From: Collybia mongolica
Lineage: Eukaryota; Basidiomycota; Agaricomycetes; Agaricales; Clitocybaceae
DNA length: 64,000 nucleotides
Direction: 5' to 3'
NCBI GenBank assembly: GCA_013420905.1
Contig: JAAXNY010000004.1
Location: 4,278,001-4,342,000, forward strand
Below, one piece after another: positions 21,997 through 33,887 of the stretch; the stretch's first letter is position 1, and the number at the start of each line of letters is the position of its first letter. Below the pieces are notes generated by a model. That model was not told the DNA's origin. It searched no databases and saw only the letters and a list, made by a program, of their open reading frames with translations. A program made the position numbers and the translations under genes.

Positions 21997-24179
21997 CTAC
22001 CACAGCGTGGAAAGATCTATAAATGTGGTGAGTGTTACGGAATAGTAGATATTTGTGGAGGTCGATGGTACCTCGGGAAATATGGGCAAGACTGTATTCC
22101 AATTGGCGCAAGAGCGATCAGCAACGAAGTGATCCCCAGGATCAGCACCCGTCGTTGATTTTCCCAAAATCGCTAATGAGGTGGCATCCCCTGGGTCGAA
22201 ACGTTTCCAGCCGGGAATGCGAGGCCCAGCTTGGGGATCTGATTTTATCAAGGGGCTCGAGTCGCGTTTGACACGGGAAGTAATGACCACATACCTTTGA
22301 TGAAATTAGTCCAAGCTGTGACCATGATATCTGATATCTTGATCTGTTCGGGAGTAGCTGCAATGAAGGGCGGTGAGAGGACAATGGTCCTCCATTGACC
22401 CATAACAAATCGGATGTCAGATCCATGGAAGGCACCAATCCGCATACCCCTCGAGTTCAGATTATTGGCGATGTGGTCGAAGCGGTATCGCCAGACAGGC
22501 AATTTAAGCGCAGTAGTGCGCTGGATAGCTAGATTACTCGCCAGGCACAACATGTGGGCGTCGCGCCACATACCCGCAGAGGCGTTATAAGCTGTCGGGA
22601 AATCAGCCGAAGGGACAGGGTAGTCCTTTTAAAGTTCCGTTATATTGGCAAATGGGAAATTGAGGTTGTTGCTTTTGCTGTAGTTTGGATCAGTATCATG
22701 ACATGTTCGTTTCATACGATCCTACCTGTACTCCACTATATCAGAAAGATATGCGGTATGTTCTCCTTCGACAATGAGAGTGCCTTCATCCTAAACGCCC
22801 AGAGATCAGAATAGAATAAGAAGCATAAGCTAGGCTCACCTTGTTTGTCCCTATTAATAGTGGTATTCTCGCTGTGTGACGTCTTCTAGTCTGTGACACA
22901 TAGCTACGGGAAGGTAGTGAGCGCGATAAGTAAGGAGCAAGAACAATCAAGTACTCTTTCCAAACAGTGATGTTGTCCGTTACGGGCTGAAATTGGGCTC
23001 CAGTCGTAAGGAGAGCTTGCTTCAGTTCCGAACCCGTTTTTCCTCGTAAACAGTCGAGTTGCCCTGGACCGATTCGGCAACTTATATTGGTGGCAACCTT
23101 GCCAATTTGTTGACCGATGGGCCACATTGGCTGTGCAGCTTCATGGAAATCAGTAAGAGGCGAATAGAAAGAGGCGAGGCACGAACTATCCCCGCTTTGC
23201 ATAACTGCACCCCGAACAATAGGATCACGGGCGAAAGCGGAAAGATAAAAGTTGGTCATTTCTGTTGACAAATCAGTTACTTATAGTTACATAGTAGTAC
23301 CCACTAACCTGCTCCAACAGATTCACCTAAAAGATCACTGTTGTCAAAGACATTGAGAGTTTAAGCATGAAGAGGCAAGCTCACCCCCAAGGGTGATTTT
23401 CCCGGGATCCCCTCCGAAACGGGCGACATTTGCATGCAGCCATTCGACAGCAGCACGAGTATCCAACAGACCCAGATTCTGGGTTTTCCCAGCCCGAGCG
23501 AGTTCTTCTGAATGTGGGAAGCCAAAAAGGGATAGCCTATAGTTGTAGCTTGCGAAAACGATCCCCTGACGGAAACAGTCTCGGCACGAACATAAAGATC
23601 AATTCATAGTAACTCACCTTGGCAGCGAGAAAGGAGCCGTCAATCTTTGGATCAGACGAAGCGCCACTGTCAAATCCTCCACCACTACCCAAGAACATGT
23701 CAATATACCTCCTCAAAAGATATCAGGATACCCACTTAGAATATAAATAGACTGGCAAGTTCGTAGCACCAGAAGGAGAGACGACGTTGATTCGAAGGCA
23801 GTCCTCGCTTTGGACAGAGGTTCCATTGCCACCATCTATTCTGCTCGACGTGAGTATTTGATATACGATCGACGTATTGCCCTACACACCTTCCTTGTAA
23901 ACATGCTGGCCCATACGCTGTAGCGTTGAATACAGTGCGAGACGGCCGAAGAGGTTGAGGTGCCTTCCATCTGTTTTTTCCAGACGTATCTTGTGCAAAT
24001 GGGATGCCAAGCCACTTGTTCAACGGGATACTAGTTGTGTTAGCATCGCTGTAGCCTTGGACAGGTCCGATTGTTGTTTGCACAAGCAAGTTTGGGGCTC
24101 GGGGAGCATTTGCCACAACAAGATTTATCGATACTAACAGACTTGCAAGAACTGGAAGTTGGTACCACATTTCAGTCAA
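21997..24179 (-). CDS. Secreted type-B carboxylesterase
   Basis: About nine exons build a protein of roughly 570-580 aa of the alpha/beta-hydrolase carboxylesterase family (lipase/cholinesterase-like), which cleaves carboxylic esters outside the cell. The N-terminus (MWYQLPVLASLLVSINLVVA) is a signal peptide. The motifs appear in order: WLGIPFA, SEDCLRINV, YSNGGGF in place of the usual HGGGF oxyanion loop, NYRLSLFGFP, NLGLLDTRAAVEW, FGGDP, GESVGA with the nucleophile Ser, DEGT with the acid, and GAFHGSDIRFVMG with the catalytic His. The triad is complete. Some exons are tiny (GESVGA is split by an intron). It sits alone between a membrane-protein gene and an intergenic spacer. Substrate is unknown. 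Confidence 0.9.
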
Positions 24180-25190
24180 CTAGAGACCCTAGAGCGCCAT
24201 TTAATGCACCTTTAAGCCCACGACCTGGAGACAACTCGGAGGGATTTCGGAATCTGTAGAATTTCACGAATACCGGACCCGCTGAGATCTCCCCGATTGC
24301 CCCCATGCACTGTTAAACTGTACATCGCATCGATAGACAGCGATGGAAAAATAAAGCGTCAATGCAAGGGTGCCGCGCCCGCCGAACAACTTCACGTTGG
24401 AACTCGAATGGGAAAACGATCACGTGGTCAGCACAAAATGGTTGATAAAATGTGACCCTCTGACGCCTACATCTCTCACCTCTTGTACTTACTTACGACT
24501 CGGGAAACAAAATGGAGTATCAAAATCCTCAAAAGTCTCAATAGACCGCGAAGAACGGCACGAACTGCGTAGCCACTTTAGAAAATAAAAATAAAAACTA
24601 CCAACAAATCCGACCCGCGAAACGAACAGATGGGACTCCGAAAGAGCGCCTTCTAACTTAAGCGCCTCTTGAACAAGAATAGGTTTGACAGATGCTCAAC
24701 TGGCAATCAGTACTCGTTTGGTCACTACTATCTACAGCATTTGACATATTCCGTTTACTAATTGTCACATGCCCTCATTTAGCTGTTATCACAAGATTGC
24801 AGTTAAGTAGGCCGGCCTGAGCATCCAACGATTCATCGTGAGCTCTGCAACACAATGCACGTATGTATTCACTCTATCGAGAAAATCGTGGTATACTGAC
24901 TGATCGACCAAGATATGCTCTCAAGCCTTACGATATCTCCACCCCTTCGAGCCTAGGATTTAAAAATACCTTTGAGCGTCAAATGACCTCAAGCCATCTG
25001 ACCCATTACACGGTTATTGGTATTGATAGTATGCCTGTGAACACCAGATAGCTGTTGTAATCTCAACACCCTTACCGGCATCCGTCAATCATAAACTGTA
25101 TAATAATCGAAATAGGCGTAATTCTACCTTCTTGTCCGCCCCCCCCCTCCTATTTCTTCGCTTCGGACAACCAAACGCAGCGCGTCATAG
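24180..25190. other. Intergenic promoter region (divergent genes)
   Basis: The upstream region of both the esterase (minus) and the membrane-protein gene (plus). A C-rich run (cccccccctcc) lies at 25139-25150, just before the ATG of the latter. No gene seen. Confidence 0.4.
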
Positions 25191-27060
25191 ATGCCATCCT
25201 TTAAACTGGATCTTCTCCTGACTTGCGTGCTCTGTGTTCCTGGTATCATGACAAAGTACACACCATATTTGAATCCAGTAGGCTTATTCGCTCTCGTCTT
25301 ATATTCCTCAATAACGCAATTTCAGGGGTTTTCCTTTGACTATAACAAGCCTGAAGAAACCCATCCCATTCCAGTCACTGGTGAGGATGGAGATTTTAGC
25401 CACGCCGACAACCAAAACCCAATACAACTTTAGAACAGTGTGACAGGGTTCATATTACATGGAGCCAAAGTACTGCGGGAGGGTACGTACACGAAAATAA
25501 GGGGTACGGAAGTGTGCTCACGAAAACAATTCAGGGTTGCGCTCACACCTCCTTTTTATGCACAAGTTTTCGCTTCGTGAGTGGTACGATGATCTCCCAA
25601 ATCATTCGTGACTCAGGGGATGATCAGAACATCTCTCGCACCCCTCCTCATTCCTGTCGGGAATGGCCCTGCGTTTGTACGTTGTCAGCTAATCCAATCA
25701 TTTGGGTGTTCATTTTGTCCAAAGGACTGGGACGTCCCCTTTGCACCCGGAACACAGGTCAGTTGTGGCATTATGACATAATGTTAATGTCTGACGATGT
25801 TTGGTAGTATCAAATATGCATGGTAGCTAACGAAAAACTGACCTTATGAAAAACCAACTCACAACCACTAATATTATATATAGTATGATCGACATGGTGT
25901 TAGTGGTGGATGTCAAGCCATATATACCGTGATACAGAACTCCACTGCTTTGCATCCGAAATGTCAAAATGTAACGGTACCAGCAGGCCTCGGCGTTCTA
26001 GTGACAAAGCCCGATGGGCCGAGATCTAAATATGGCTTTATTGAGCAGGTAATGTCAACCTCTGATATTATCTAGACTTTCCGTTAAACATATTACACCA
26101 GTGTACAGATATGATTATTACTCCCACATCGGGAAGGCCACCATTTATGCTTACTGTGAGTATCTCACTGAAGAATCCCCGCTCGTTATCTAACGTGTGT
26201 CCCAAGATTGCACCGAGTCTACATCCACCGTTCAATATATCATCTAACATAATGTCCCCCATCGCTTGGACAGTTTCTTTGGTCAGTCAGTACACTTCCT
26301 AGTGGTTACCTTGTGTTGACAACAAATCAATAGTCCCAGGGCTCCCCTTTTTTTGTGGCCCTTTCAAGTTCAGACGGTCAAATGTGGTCCATGGGTCCAA
26401 TGCATGCTGGTGGTCCCGGACGAAGTGACTGTCTTGCTCCCGAGTCAATGTAAATTCGAATCAAGACATTTTGGATCTTTCTTTTTACTAAATATTGATT
26501 CAAGATCTAGGAAAAATGTGACTAACATAATCCTCATCGTGGGCATCTGTAGTGCCGTTGGTGGCGTAAGCTTGGGATTATTGTGCATCTATCTTGCTGA
26601 ACGTTACCGCTGCCGTCGAGTCCCTACTTCTGTGGACCTTGACAAGGTCACTTCACCAGATGACATAGATCCTGAGGTGAACCACTCTTTGCCACTATCA
26701 CCATTTTTACCTCCCCAGTACGCGCATCTTAGCCATGAACTGGCCTTATCTAGCGTATCCAGGCCGCAATCGCTTACTATAGAGCCTTTCACAACAAGCC
26801 CCTCGCCAGGATATGTCACGGCAGGCATTAAAAACCGTATGGAGGGTCATTGGCGAGAATTTCCGTTTGCAACAAAGAATTCATCGCGAACTACCCTACG
26901 GTCCAGCCTGCATGTTGCGACACCCCCTTGGACACCCATGACATGCAACGACGCGAAACCCCTTCCCTCTGCACCATTATATTCAATAACACCCGACTCG
27001 GAAAATAATGTAGAATTACCGCCGGAGTATGTGGTAGATCCGGCGTGGAATGCGTCCTGA
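25191..27060 (+). CDS. Single-pass membrane protein, 431 aa
   Basis: Twelve exons close in frame: 25191-25277, 25326-25380, 25434-25482, 25535-25576, 25628-25676, 25725-25757, 25808-25822, 25884-26048, 26102-26155, 26207-26281, 26334-26449 and 26505-27060. One exon is only 15 bases. A signal-like N-terminus is followed by an extracellular region with EQCDRVHITW, GGCQAIYTV and WTVSL motifs and N-glycosylation sites, a transmembrane helix (NIILIVGICSAVGGVSLGLL), then a basic stop-transfer (ERYRCRR) and a long Ser/Pro-rich cytoplasmic tail. The tail ends with LPPEYVVDP, a PPxY motif of the kind that binds WW domains such as those of Rsp5 ubiquitin ligases. The gene at 1-1172 is a paralogue. Function is unknown. 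Confidence 0.85.
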
Positions 27061-27696
27061 ATCATCTGCTTTCCTTCTACTGCCGAGTTGGCGTCCGATC
27101 GGAGCCATTGTTTTTATTCCTTCTCATTCAACGTTCATCGTGTAGAGTGCAACCATCACATTTGCATAGGCTCGACCTTGCCCATTACTTTCAGCCAGTT
27201 ACCGTGTCGTTCTTTGGAGATACCAGCAAAACGATTTACCTACTGAAAGGGTGCTGGTTAGGTCTGCCAATAACCACAGGGTCCGGGTTATTCACGGTAT
27301 CGTGCAGACTTGAAATATTCCACCCGAAATCATTGACTCACAGCACGTAAATCGCTCTTCAATATTGATTGGCATTGGATGTATTAGATTGGCTGTGAAT
27401 GATGAGAACTACAAGCTCAGGTGAGCGACTCAATAAGCTCCTAAAGCCTTTTATATCCTCGTTTCGGGGGTTTTGCGGATGTCCTTTCCATTTCGAGGTT
27501 GAGAAGACGCTCCTCACGGATAACAACATTTCCTCAGCAAAACCGCTCATCGAAAATCTCGAAAAAAAATGGGGATGAGAAGATCACATAAACTCAAGTA
27601 ATCGAATCATAATGAGATCCATCACTGTACATGGGCAAGTTTCGTAGTCAAGGCTAAACGGACATTTCAGTTCCCTACGGAAACCTCCCCCCATAT
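27061..27696. other. Intergenic, no gene seen
   Basis: 3' flanks of the membrane-protein gene and of the minus-strand duplicate at 27697. No frame with a recognisable motif. Confidence 0.4.
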
Positions 27697-28407
27697 TTAC
27701 ATCCACTTTCCAGTCGCTCCTGCGCCATAGTTATCATCGTTGGCTAATATTCGTCGTGAGCAAACATATTGGGAGATAGACAAGAATCCGTCACTTACAT
27801 TTGAACTACAAGACAGACAAGTACGGGTTGCAACAGCCAAGTGCAAGTCAGTGAGAATTCAACAAGAAGTAGAATGATACGTACGACACCAATGATCTCG
27901 CTTTTGGTCAAGAAGTCGACAGCGACGCGTCCCTTAACCTGCTCGCCGGGAGGAGGGAAAAGCTCGTTGTCTTCCTTCTTGTAAGTACATAGGGAACTGC
28001 TGGATGAAGATGTCGTTGTTATTCCAAGTCCGCGGATCCTGGTTTCGAGTGTAAAATATTCCAGGCTTGCCCTTCACCGATTGCGGGAGGTAGTCCCTGT
28101 CTGTTAAGGAGAGGTTTTAACTTCGGCACCAAGTACATATACCCAAACACGTACTATCAGTGGTCGTATACTTGTAGGGCGGGTTGCTGATGAACACCCT
28201 CTCTCCAGTCGCCGTCTGCACCACGACGATGACTTGCTGTTTGTCCACGTCGACGGTGATGGAGGCCGTATGGTCGTGAATGGCTTCGCCAGTGCTGCCA
28301 TTCATATGTTTCGCCAACAGCAAAATAATTCCAGCAGACTCGGCATCCTGAGTAGAGTGGCCAAGCAGGAAGAGGAGAGCGTGGTGAGCAGAAACAAGGT
28401 TAGCCAT
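27697..28407 (-). pseudogene. Duplicate gene, copy 1, frameshifted
   Basis: It starts with MANLVSAHHALLFLLGHSTQ at 28407. The exon encoding TVDVDKQQVIVVVQ..TGERVFISNPPYKY is followed by an intron with a good gtacgt donor, then KGKPGIFYTRNQDP and FIQQFP. After FIQQFP this copy has four extra bases (ccTATGTACttac against cctacatac in copy 2), which throws the rest out of frame. The last exon still reads NDDNYGAGATG. The inverted copy at 31151-31826 keeps the frame there but has other lesions. The family is not recognised; it looks like a small soluble protein of about 150 aa. Confidence 0.65.
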
Positions 28408-31150
28408 TATTTGCTAGGTGTCAATGGGTAGTTTTGTTTTTGGTATTGGTGTCTGTGTGGTATTCGCAGGCCTTTTATGCATCTGTAAGTAGACACACAA
28501 GGCCAAGGTCAATACAGTACTGATTAGGGCGACGATGGTCACCCACTGGTATAAACCTTACGGAGGCAACGACTATGGAACAGTGCTGACAATAAATATT
28601 TACCTCAATTCTGGCCTCTTGCTTCGGATGTTTCAATTAGGCCCTTGGAATGAGACCAGAATAGGTCCCTTCCAGAGCGGCGAGAAGGTGGCCAAATCGA
28701 TGGATAAATGGAAGTGTGACCCGGTGACTGGTATCAGACTGGCCCCTCGAGAAGGTCAGGTTATTACACGTGGGATATGTAGTGTGTTATGACGCGCACC
28801 GAGGAACTATAGTTGCCACATGACCATTCGCCTTTCGAGTTACCTAGGATTGGATTGTTCTGTATGTATGTGGGAAAACTAATCATGAGCTATAATTAAT
28901 CACCGTTCCCATGTGCGGCACAATCAGGAACTCGGTGAACTACTCCACAGAAGATTTTCTCAACCTGAGTAAGAATAACTATCCTTCGGCGTAGGTCTAG
29001 ATTAGACGATAGGAACGTGCGTTGGGGGTGAGAGTGTGGTTGAATCAATGAGCGAATAGGAGAGTACCTGATGACCAGCGCCAAGCTTGCGCGTTTATAT
29101 TATTGCAAGTGTGGTATGAAGGAGATTGACGTGGGCAACGTGTGGTAGGGCAGTGCATAGGCCACGATCATCTCGTTTGGTTCTTCGCTGTACCCGAAAT
29201 AAATCCATATATTCGAAATCGGATAATAAAATTTGAGCTGAGCCCAACGAGATCATTAGGCTGGGTCCCACATCTGATATTACTGCCTTGTGAAAACGAC
29301 CATCGTTCGGGGGATCCTGTTTGAACCGCGATATCAAGGAGGCGACCTGAGACGCTGCGCTTGTGCGGGGTGGTCAGGCTGTGATGTTATGAAGCGGCAT
29401 GTTCTCGGATTCTTCTCGAAAGCTACGTGGGACCTTGGCGGTGGGGTGAGTGCCTTTGCGATGTTTCAGGCTTATTCGATCGCGCGCTAAGCGCCAAATG
29501 GTGATCACAGATGGAGTCCATGTATTCAACCAGCCTTGTGATTGGTGGCCCTTGGGACGATAAAGGGAGAAGTATCTCAGTTTATCTTTTAAGAAGACCA
29601 CAGCATTGACGTTTAGTGACATTGACCAAACGGCTTCATGTTCTTCTCAAAGATTGTACGGACCTTGGGATCGAGTGTCTTTACACAAATGGTAAATTGT
29701 AAGGTGGTAGAATTTACTGGGTGGTGGCTGTTGATCGATGGGAGAAGGTGGCTCAACTGCCCGCGTAGTGGTATCTCCAGGGGTGGTGACCAAACCAGCT
29801 CATAGTGAGCCGCAGCCGCCACTGCTAGCGCTATCTCCGTTACTAATTGTTTGGAAGCCTGAAGGTAGGCAATGCTGCAAGGGAGTATGGCTAACCATGA
29901 ACAGCCCATATCACAGAAGGGCTACGCCACAATAGGAGCCCAGCACGGCTTAATCCAGTAGAAATAGCGAAAAATAACTTGTCCGTTGCGTCGGACGCCT
30001 TGTGCCTATCGGAGTCAATACTCCCGAAAAATCATGTGACCGAAATAGTCGCAACTTGGAGCTCTTCGGGCCAACTTTAAGCCCCTGCCCGCCCCACCCG
30101 CAAATGTACACTATGAAGGTCTTTTAGCCTTTCACATCGTCCTATTGGAACTGGCGGATCCCTAATCAGATCTTCAATCTGAATGGTAAGAGTGACAATT
30201 CGTAACGTTCGTTCTGGTAGTCTGTGGGATATATGTATCAAATCTTTACAACCCTTAATCCCAGTATGATACATCTGAAGCTTCTGCTAAAAGGGACTTC
30301 GTGCTACCCAGCCCCAAACTGTTGTACTTCTAATCCTATTGCGCAGCCCCCCATGACGACGTTGATATCCAACTGAGGAAAGTACTGCTTTGGTCAGAGT
30401 ACCACAATACAGGGGTATGTTACTATTTACATGCCACAAATCACATCAATTTATACCCAAGTAACAGGTGTAGTATACCGCACAAATGTGGTCTGTCAAC
30501 GCGGAGCTTATACACATACTACTAAAGACCCTGATCGAGGAGGAGCCACAGTGATGTCAAAGGTGTCGAACATGTCGAAGACACCCCAGCGCCTGTAAAG
30601 ATGTGAAGAGCACGTTTTTGGATTCATCTTCATCAATTTTTCGAATATACCCATTGCTTGATTACATTCCTAACTAGGATATGGGGCCCCTCGGGTACAC
30701 ATTAGAAAGTTAAAACATGGAGTGCCATTCTGCGCATATGTAGTACATCCGTTTATGCAACTCGAGCGGCGGCTCATCGGGATAATCTCAGCACTCTGTA
30801 TGTGTGAGGGTGGCTTTGTTCCATTTGAATGCGTCTTCAAACCTACCGCTTCGCAAGGTCAGTTGGCTTCTAATGTGCTCCCAACCCTCTCAAATTGCGG
30901 CGTCTACCCAAATTATATGAAGGATAAACGGTTTTTACTCGCAAACATCATTAGTTGGAGCTCGCAGTTAGCGCAAGCCACCCCAAGGGGGAAAGCGCCT
31001 GATTCAAAATTCCAGAATACAGCCCGACACAGGAACTGCATACATGGGAGGGAAGTATCTATGCACTCAATCAAGTCAATATTTGCCGGCATGCCAGTCT
31101 AAGGTTTCGTGACCCCCTAAGAAGACTACCTCCCTGCCAAATTTAAAATA
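28408..31150. other. Spacer between the inverted duplicates, no supported gene
   Basis: Several frames of 60-126 codons occur (for example 29613-29909 minus, with a hydrophobic ALAVAAAAHYELVW segment, and 30722-31102 plus), but none has a recognisable motif or a convincing exon structure. About 2.7 kb. Confidence 0.35.
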
Positions 31151-31826
31151 ATATCTAACCTTGTTTCTGCTCACCACGCTCTCCTCTTCCTGCTTGGCCA
31201 CTCCACTCAGGATGCTGAATCTGCTGGAATCACTTTGCCGTTGGCGAAAGAAATGAAGGGTAGAAGTGGCGATGCTATTCACGACTATCCGGCCACCATT
31301 ACCGTCGACGCAGATAAACAGCAAGTCACCGCCGTGGTACGGACAGCGACTGGAGAGAGGGTGTTCATCAGCAACCCGCCTTACAAGTATAAGGCCACTG
31401 TGATGCCGAAGTTAGAACCTCTCCTTAACAGACAGGGACTACCTCCCGCAATCGGTGAAGGGCAAGCCTGGAATCTTCTACACTCGAAACCAGGACCCGC
31501 AGACTTGGAAGGGCAGCAACATCTTCATCCAGCAGTTCCCTACATACAAGAAGGAAGGCAACGAGCTTTTCCCTCCTCCTCCCGGCGAGCAGGTTAAGGG
31601 ACGCGTCGTTGTCGACTTCTGGTCCAACAGCGAGATCATTGGTATCATTCTGTTTCTTGTTGAATTCTCACTCACGTGCATTTGGTCGCTGCAACTCGTC
31701 TCTGTCTGTCTTGTAATTCAAATGTAAGTGACGAATTCGATGTCTGTCTCCTAATATGCTTACTCACGACGAAATTCAGCCAACAATGATAACTACGGCG
31801 CAGGAGCGACTGGAAACTGGAAGTAA
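31151..31826 (+). pseudogene. Duplicate gene, copy 2, start codon and splice donor lost
   Basis: It matches copy 1 at 27697-28407 over its whole length in opposite orientation. The position of the start codon reads ATA (31151-31153) instead of ATG, and the frame is closed by a stop just upstream, so no replacement start exists. About 26 bases at the 5' end of the first intron, including the gtacgt donor, are missing. The middle exon is intact (KGKPGIFYTRNQDP, FIQQFPTYKKEGNELFPPPP, GRVVVDFWSNSEIIG), and the last exon reads ANNDNYGAGATGNWK then stop. A shorter protein could only start at the internal Met near 31254. Confidence 0.6.
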
Positions 31827-32721
31827 ATAAGGCAGGAAGTTCCTGGAACGGTGTTGTACTGAAATGGCTGCTCCTGTACAAATTCGGACCTTTGTTGCGG
31901 ACGCCCAAACTTTACGCGTTTGATTCGTCCCTGCTTACTGACCCATCGCCAAAACGTTTGGCAAGACAGAGTAGCGGAAGACTATGTGGGGAGTGAGAGT
32001 AAAGAATTTACAATACCAGAAATACTCAACATCGTAATCCCTGTGGTTTGTGTTTACTGGGTAACCATTTTATTGAAACCAGGGTGTCGCATTAGAGCTC
32101 GCAATTTTACAATCAACCACCCTGCTGTCCTGTGAAGTGAATGATAGTATACTCAGACAGAGCCAAGGAGCTTGAAAATGGGATCCATTCAGCAGCTGAG
32201 ATGGAGGTACTAGCCCCAGCGCTACGTCCCATCACGACCGTAACTGAATGTGGCTCCCTGGCACACGTTCGTCCTCCTGCTCCTTTATGATCTTCCCATG
32301 CAGTTGGCCGCGTTGGGGAACAGCTCTAGTAGTGTTATTGAGAGCTCACGTCGTTGAAAAATCTGGCCTTAAAGGCCAGATGGTGCACTATTATCCTTGT
32401 AACGACCAGTTGTGTGTTTGCTAAACTCACAGCTAGAAATGTAAAAGTAGGTTAAAGAATTTGAAATTCCGATGTCGGTGTTCATTTACCGATTACGTCG
32501 TTTTGTCTTCGAATATTTCAGGCCCGCCGCGTCCTGAGTACACGTAGCTCGCAAACTTTCTTCAGGCGCGTATATATATGTATCGCTATGATGCTACGCT
32601 TACAGTACTTGTTATACAGGTTACAGGAACAGTATGAGGATCGGTATCAACATACACAGGCGTGATATGCATGATAGCCTTTACTCAGAGGGGTCATCAT
32701 CTTTTCGGGAAACGCGGATCG
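31827..32721. other. Intergenic, with a short perfect palindrome
   Basis: No gene seen. At 32360-32380 there is a 21-base palindrome, atctggcctt-a-aaggccagat, with 10-bp arms. Confidence 0.45.
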
Positions 32722-33887
32722 TTATGGCTTGGATCCTTCATTCAAGATAGCGAGGAGAGACTCTTGACAGGAAGTCATCTGTGGCGAAAACTTCTTCTGC
32801 GAGATCAACGTGGCTACGTCTTCAAGATTGTTGTCCTCAAGAGATAGCGAGGCATAGAATGCAGATATTTCGGGTGGAAGGGGTACATTGGTCATCTTCG
32901 GGGCGGAGGGAGCCTCTGGCCTCTTTGTGGGCTGGTTGGATGCGCCACTGGGTGTATCTATCTCGCCATATTCGAGGTCACGGAAACCCCCACTCCCAGT
33001 CGATTCCTCGTGCTTTAACCTTGCATCGAAGTTGATAGCCCGCGGGGCCTTGGAGCGGAGTCGGTCCCAACCCCTGAGATAATACCCCGAAGCGACGTTC
33101 GCGCCTTCGTAAAACACACCCATTAACTTGCAATCCCCCCCGCCGTCCTCCAAATTATCTGCATCCATGATGAGACTATCCTCACTCGGGGCGCCCTCAA
33201 GGTCGAAATGTAAAACCCCAAATGGTTCTCGTCGGCCTCGAAGTTGAGGTTTGGGGATTTCAACATCTGTGGCGACCGGCTCTTCCCTGAAGAGGCTCAA
33301 TGGCGGCGTGTTCTCGTCAGAATCGGACGTGTCTGGAGATTCCGGGCGGTTCTCATCGAAGGAATCGCAGAAGGCGCTTAACGGTTCAGACAGTGGCGTT
33401 TTGAATTCCCGGATTTCGAAAACCCTGTCAAGCAATGGAATGGGAGCGATAGGAATCGGCCCTACAATTTCCGTGTGGTCATACCCCACGCCCGGTGTTG
33501 GGCTGGGAGGATTGTATAACTGCTGCGAGGCTCTCTGCTTAGCGGAACCGGATTCCGGGCTTGCGATGGGGCCAAACCTAGGCGGCGTTCTTTCAGGTCT
33601 CCCTATGATCGTCGTTCCCTCCGCGAGCTCAGCAAGATCGTCGAGCAGCCGCGATCTCGACGACGTGATGACCCCTTCTGAAGGGACGTTACGAGGCTGT
33701 TGAAAAGTATTCCAAGGATAGGCTCGGGATGCCTTTAGTGGAACATCAGTAATACTCTTGACGAGAGTATACGATGTAGCCTTACCTCTGCGGCATGAAC
33801 CCTCTCTCCCAACCAGGCCTTCCTGGTGGTCAAAGCCTTTTGATGGGCTATTTCGACGGTTGATAGTGCGGCGAAAAGCTTGTACAT
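32722..33887 (-). CDS. Disordered hypothetical protein, 370 aa
   Basis: An uninterrupted frame runs to 34011, but a 53-base intron with gtaagg donor and ctaaag acceptor (33733-33785) gives a better start at 33887. The first exon then reads MYKLFAALSTVEIAHQKALT, an amphipathic helix-like segment, instead of a low-quality run. Exon 2 (32722-33732) is rich in Pro, Ser, Glu and Asp (SPDTSDSDENTPPLS) and looks largely unstructured. It contains GVLHFDLEGAPSEDSLIMDA and, near the C-terminus, PLPPEISAFYASLSLEDNN, a possible short binding helix. No domain is recognised. Confidence 0.65.

Noticed and set aside
32360..32380. Perfect 21-base palindrome as a terminator or operator
   Set aside because: A hairpin of this size is not informative in a fungal intergenic region. 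It has no T-run and no neighbouring gene end.
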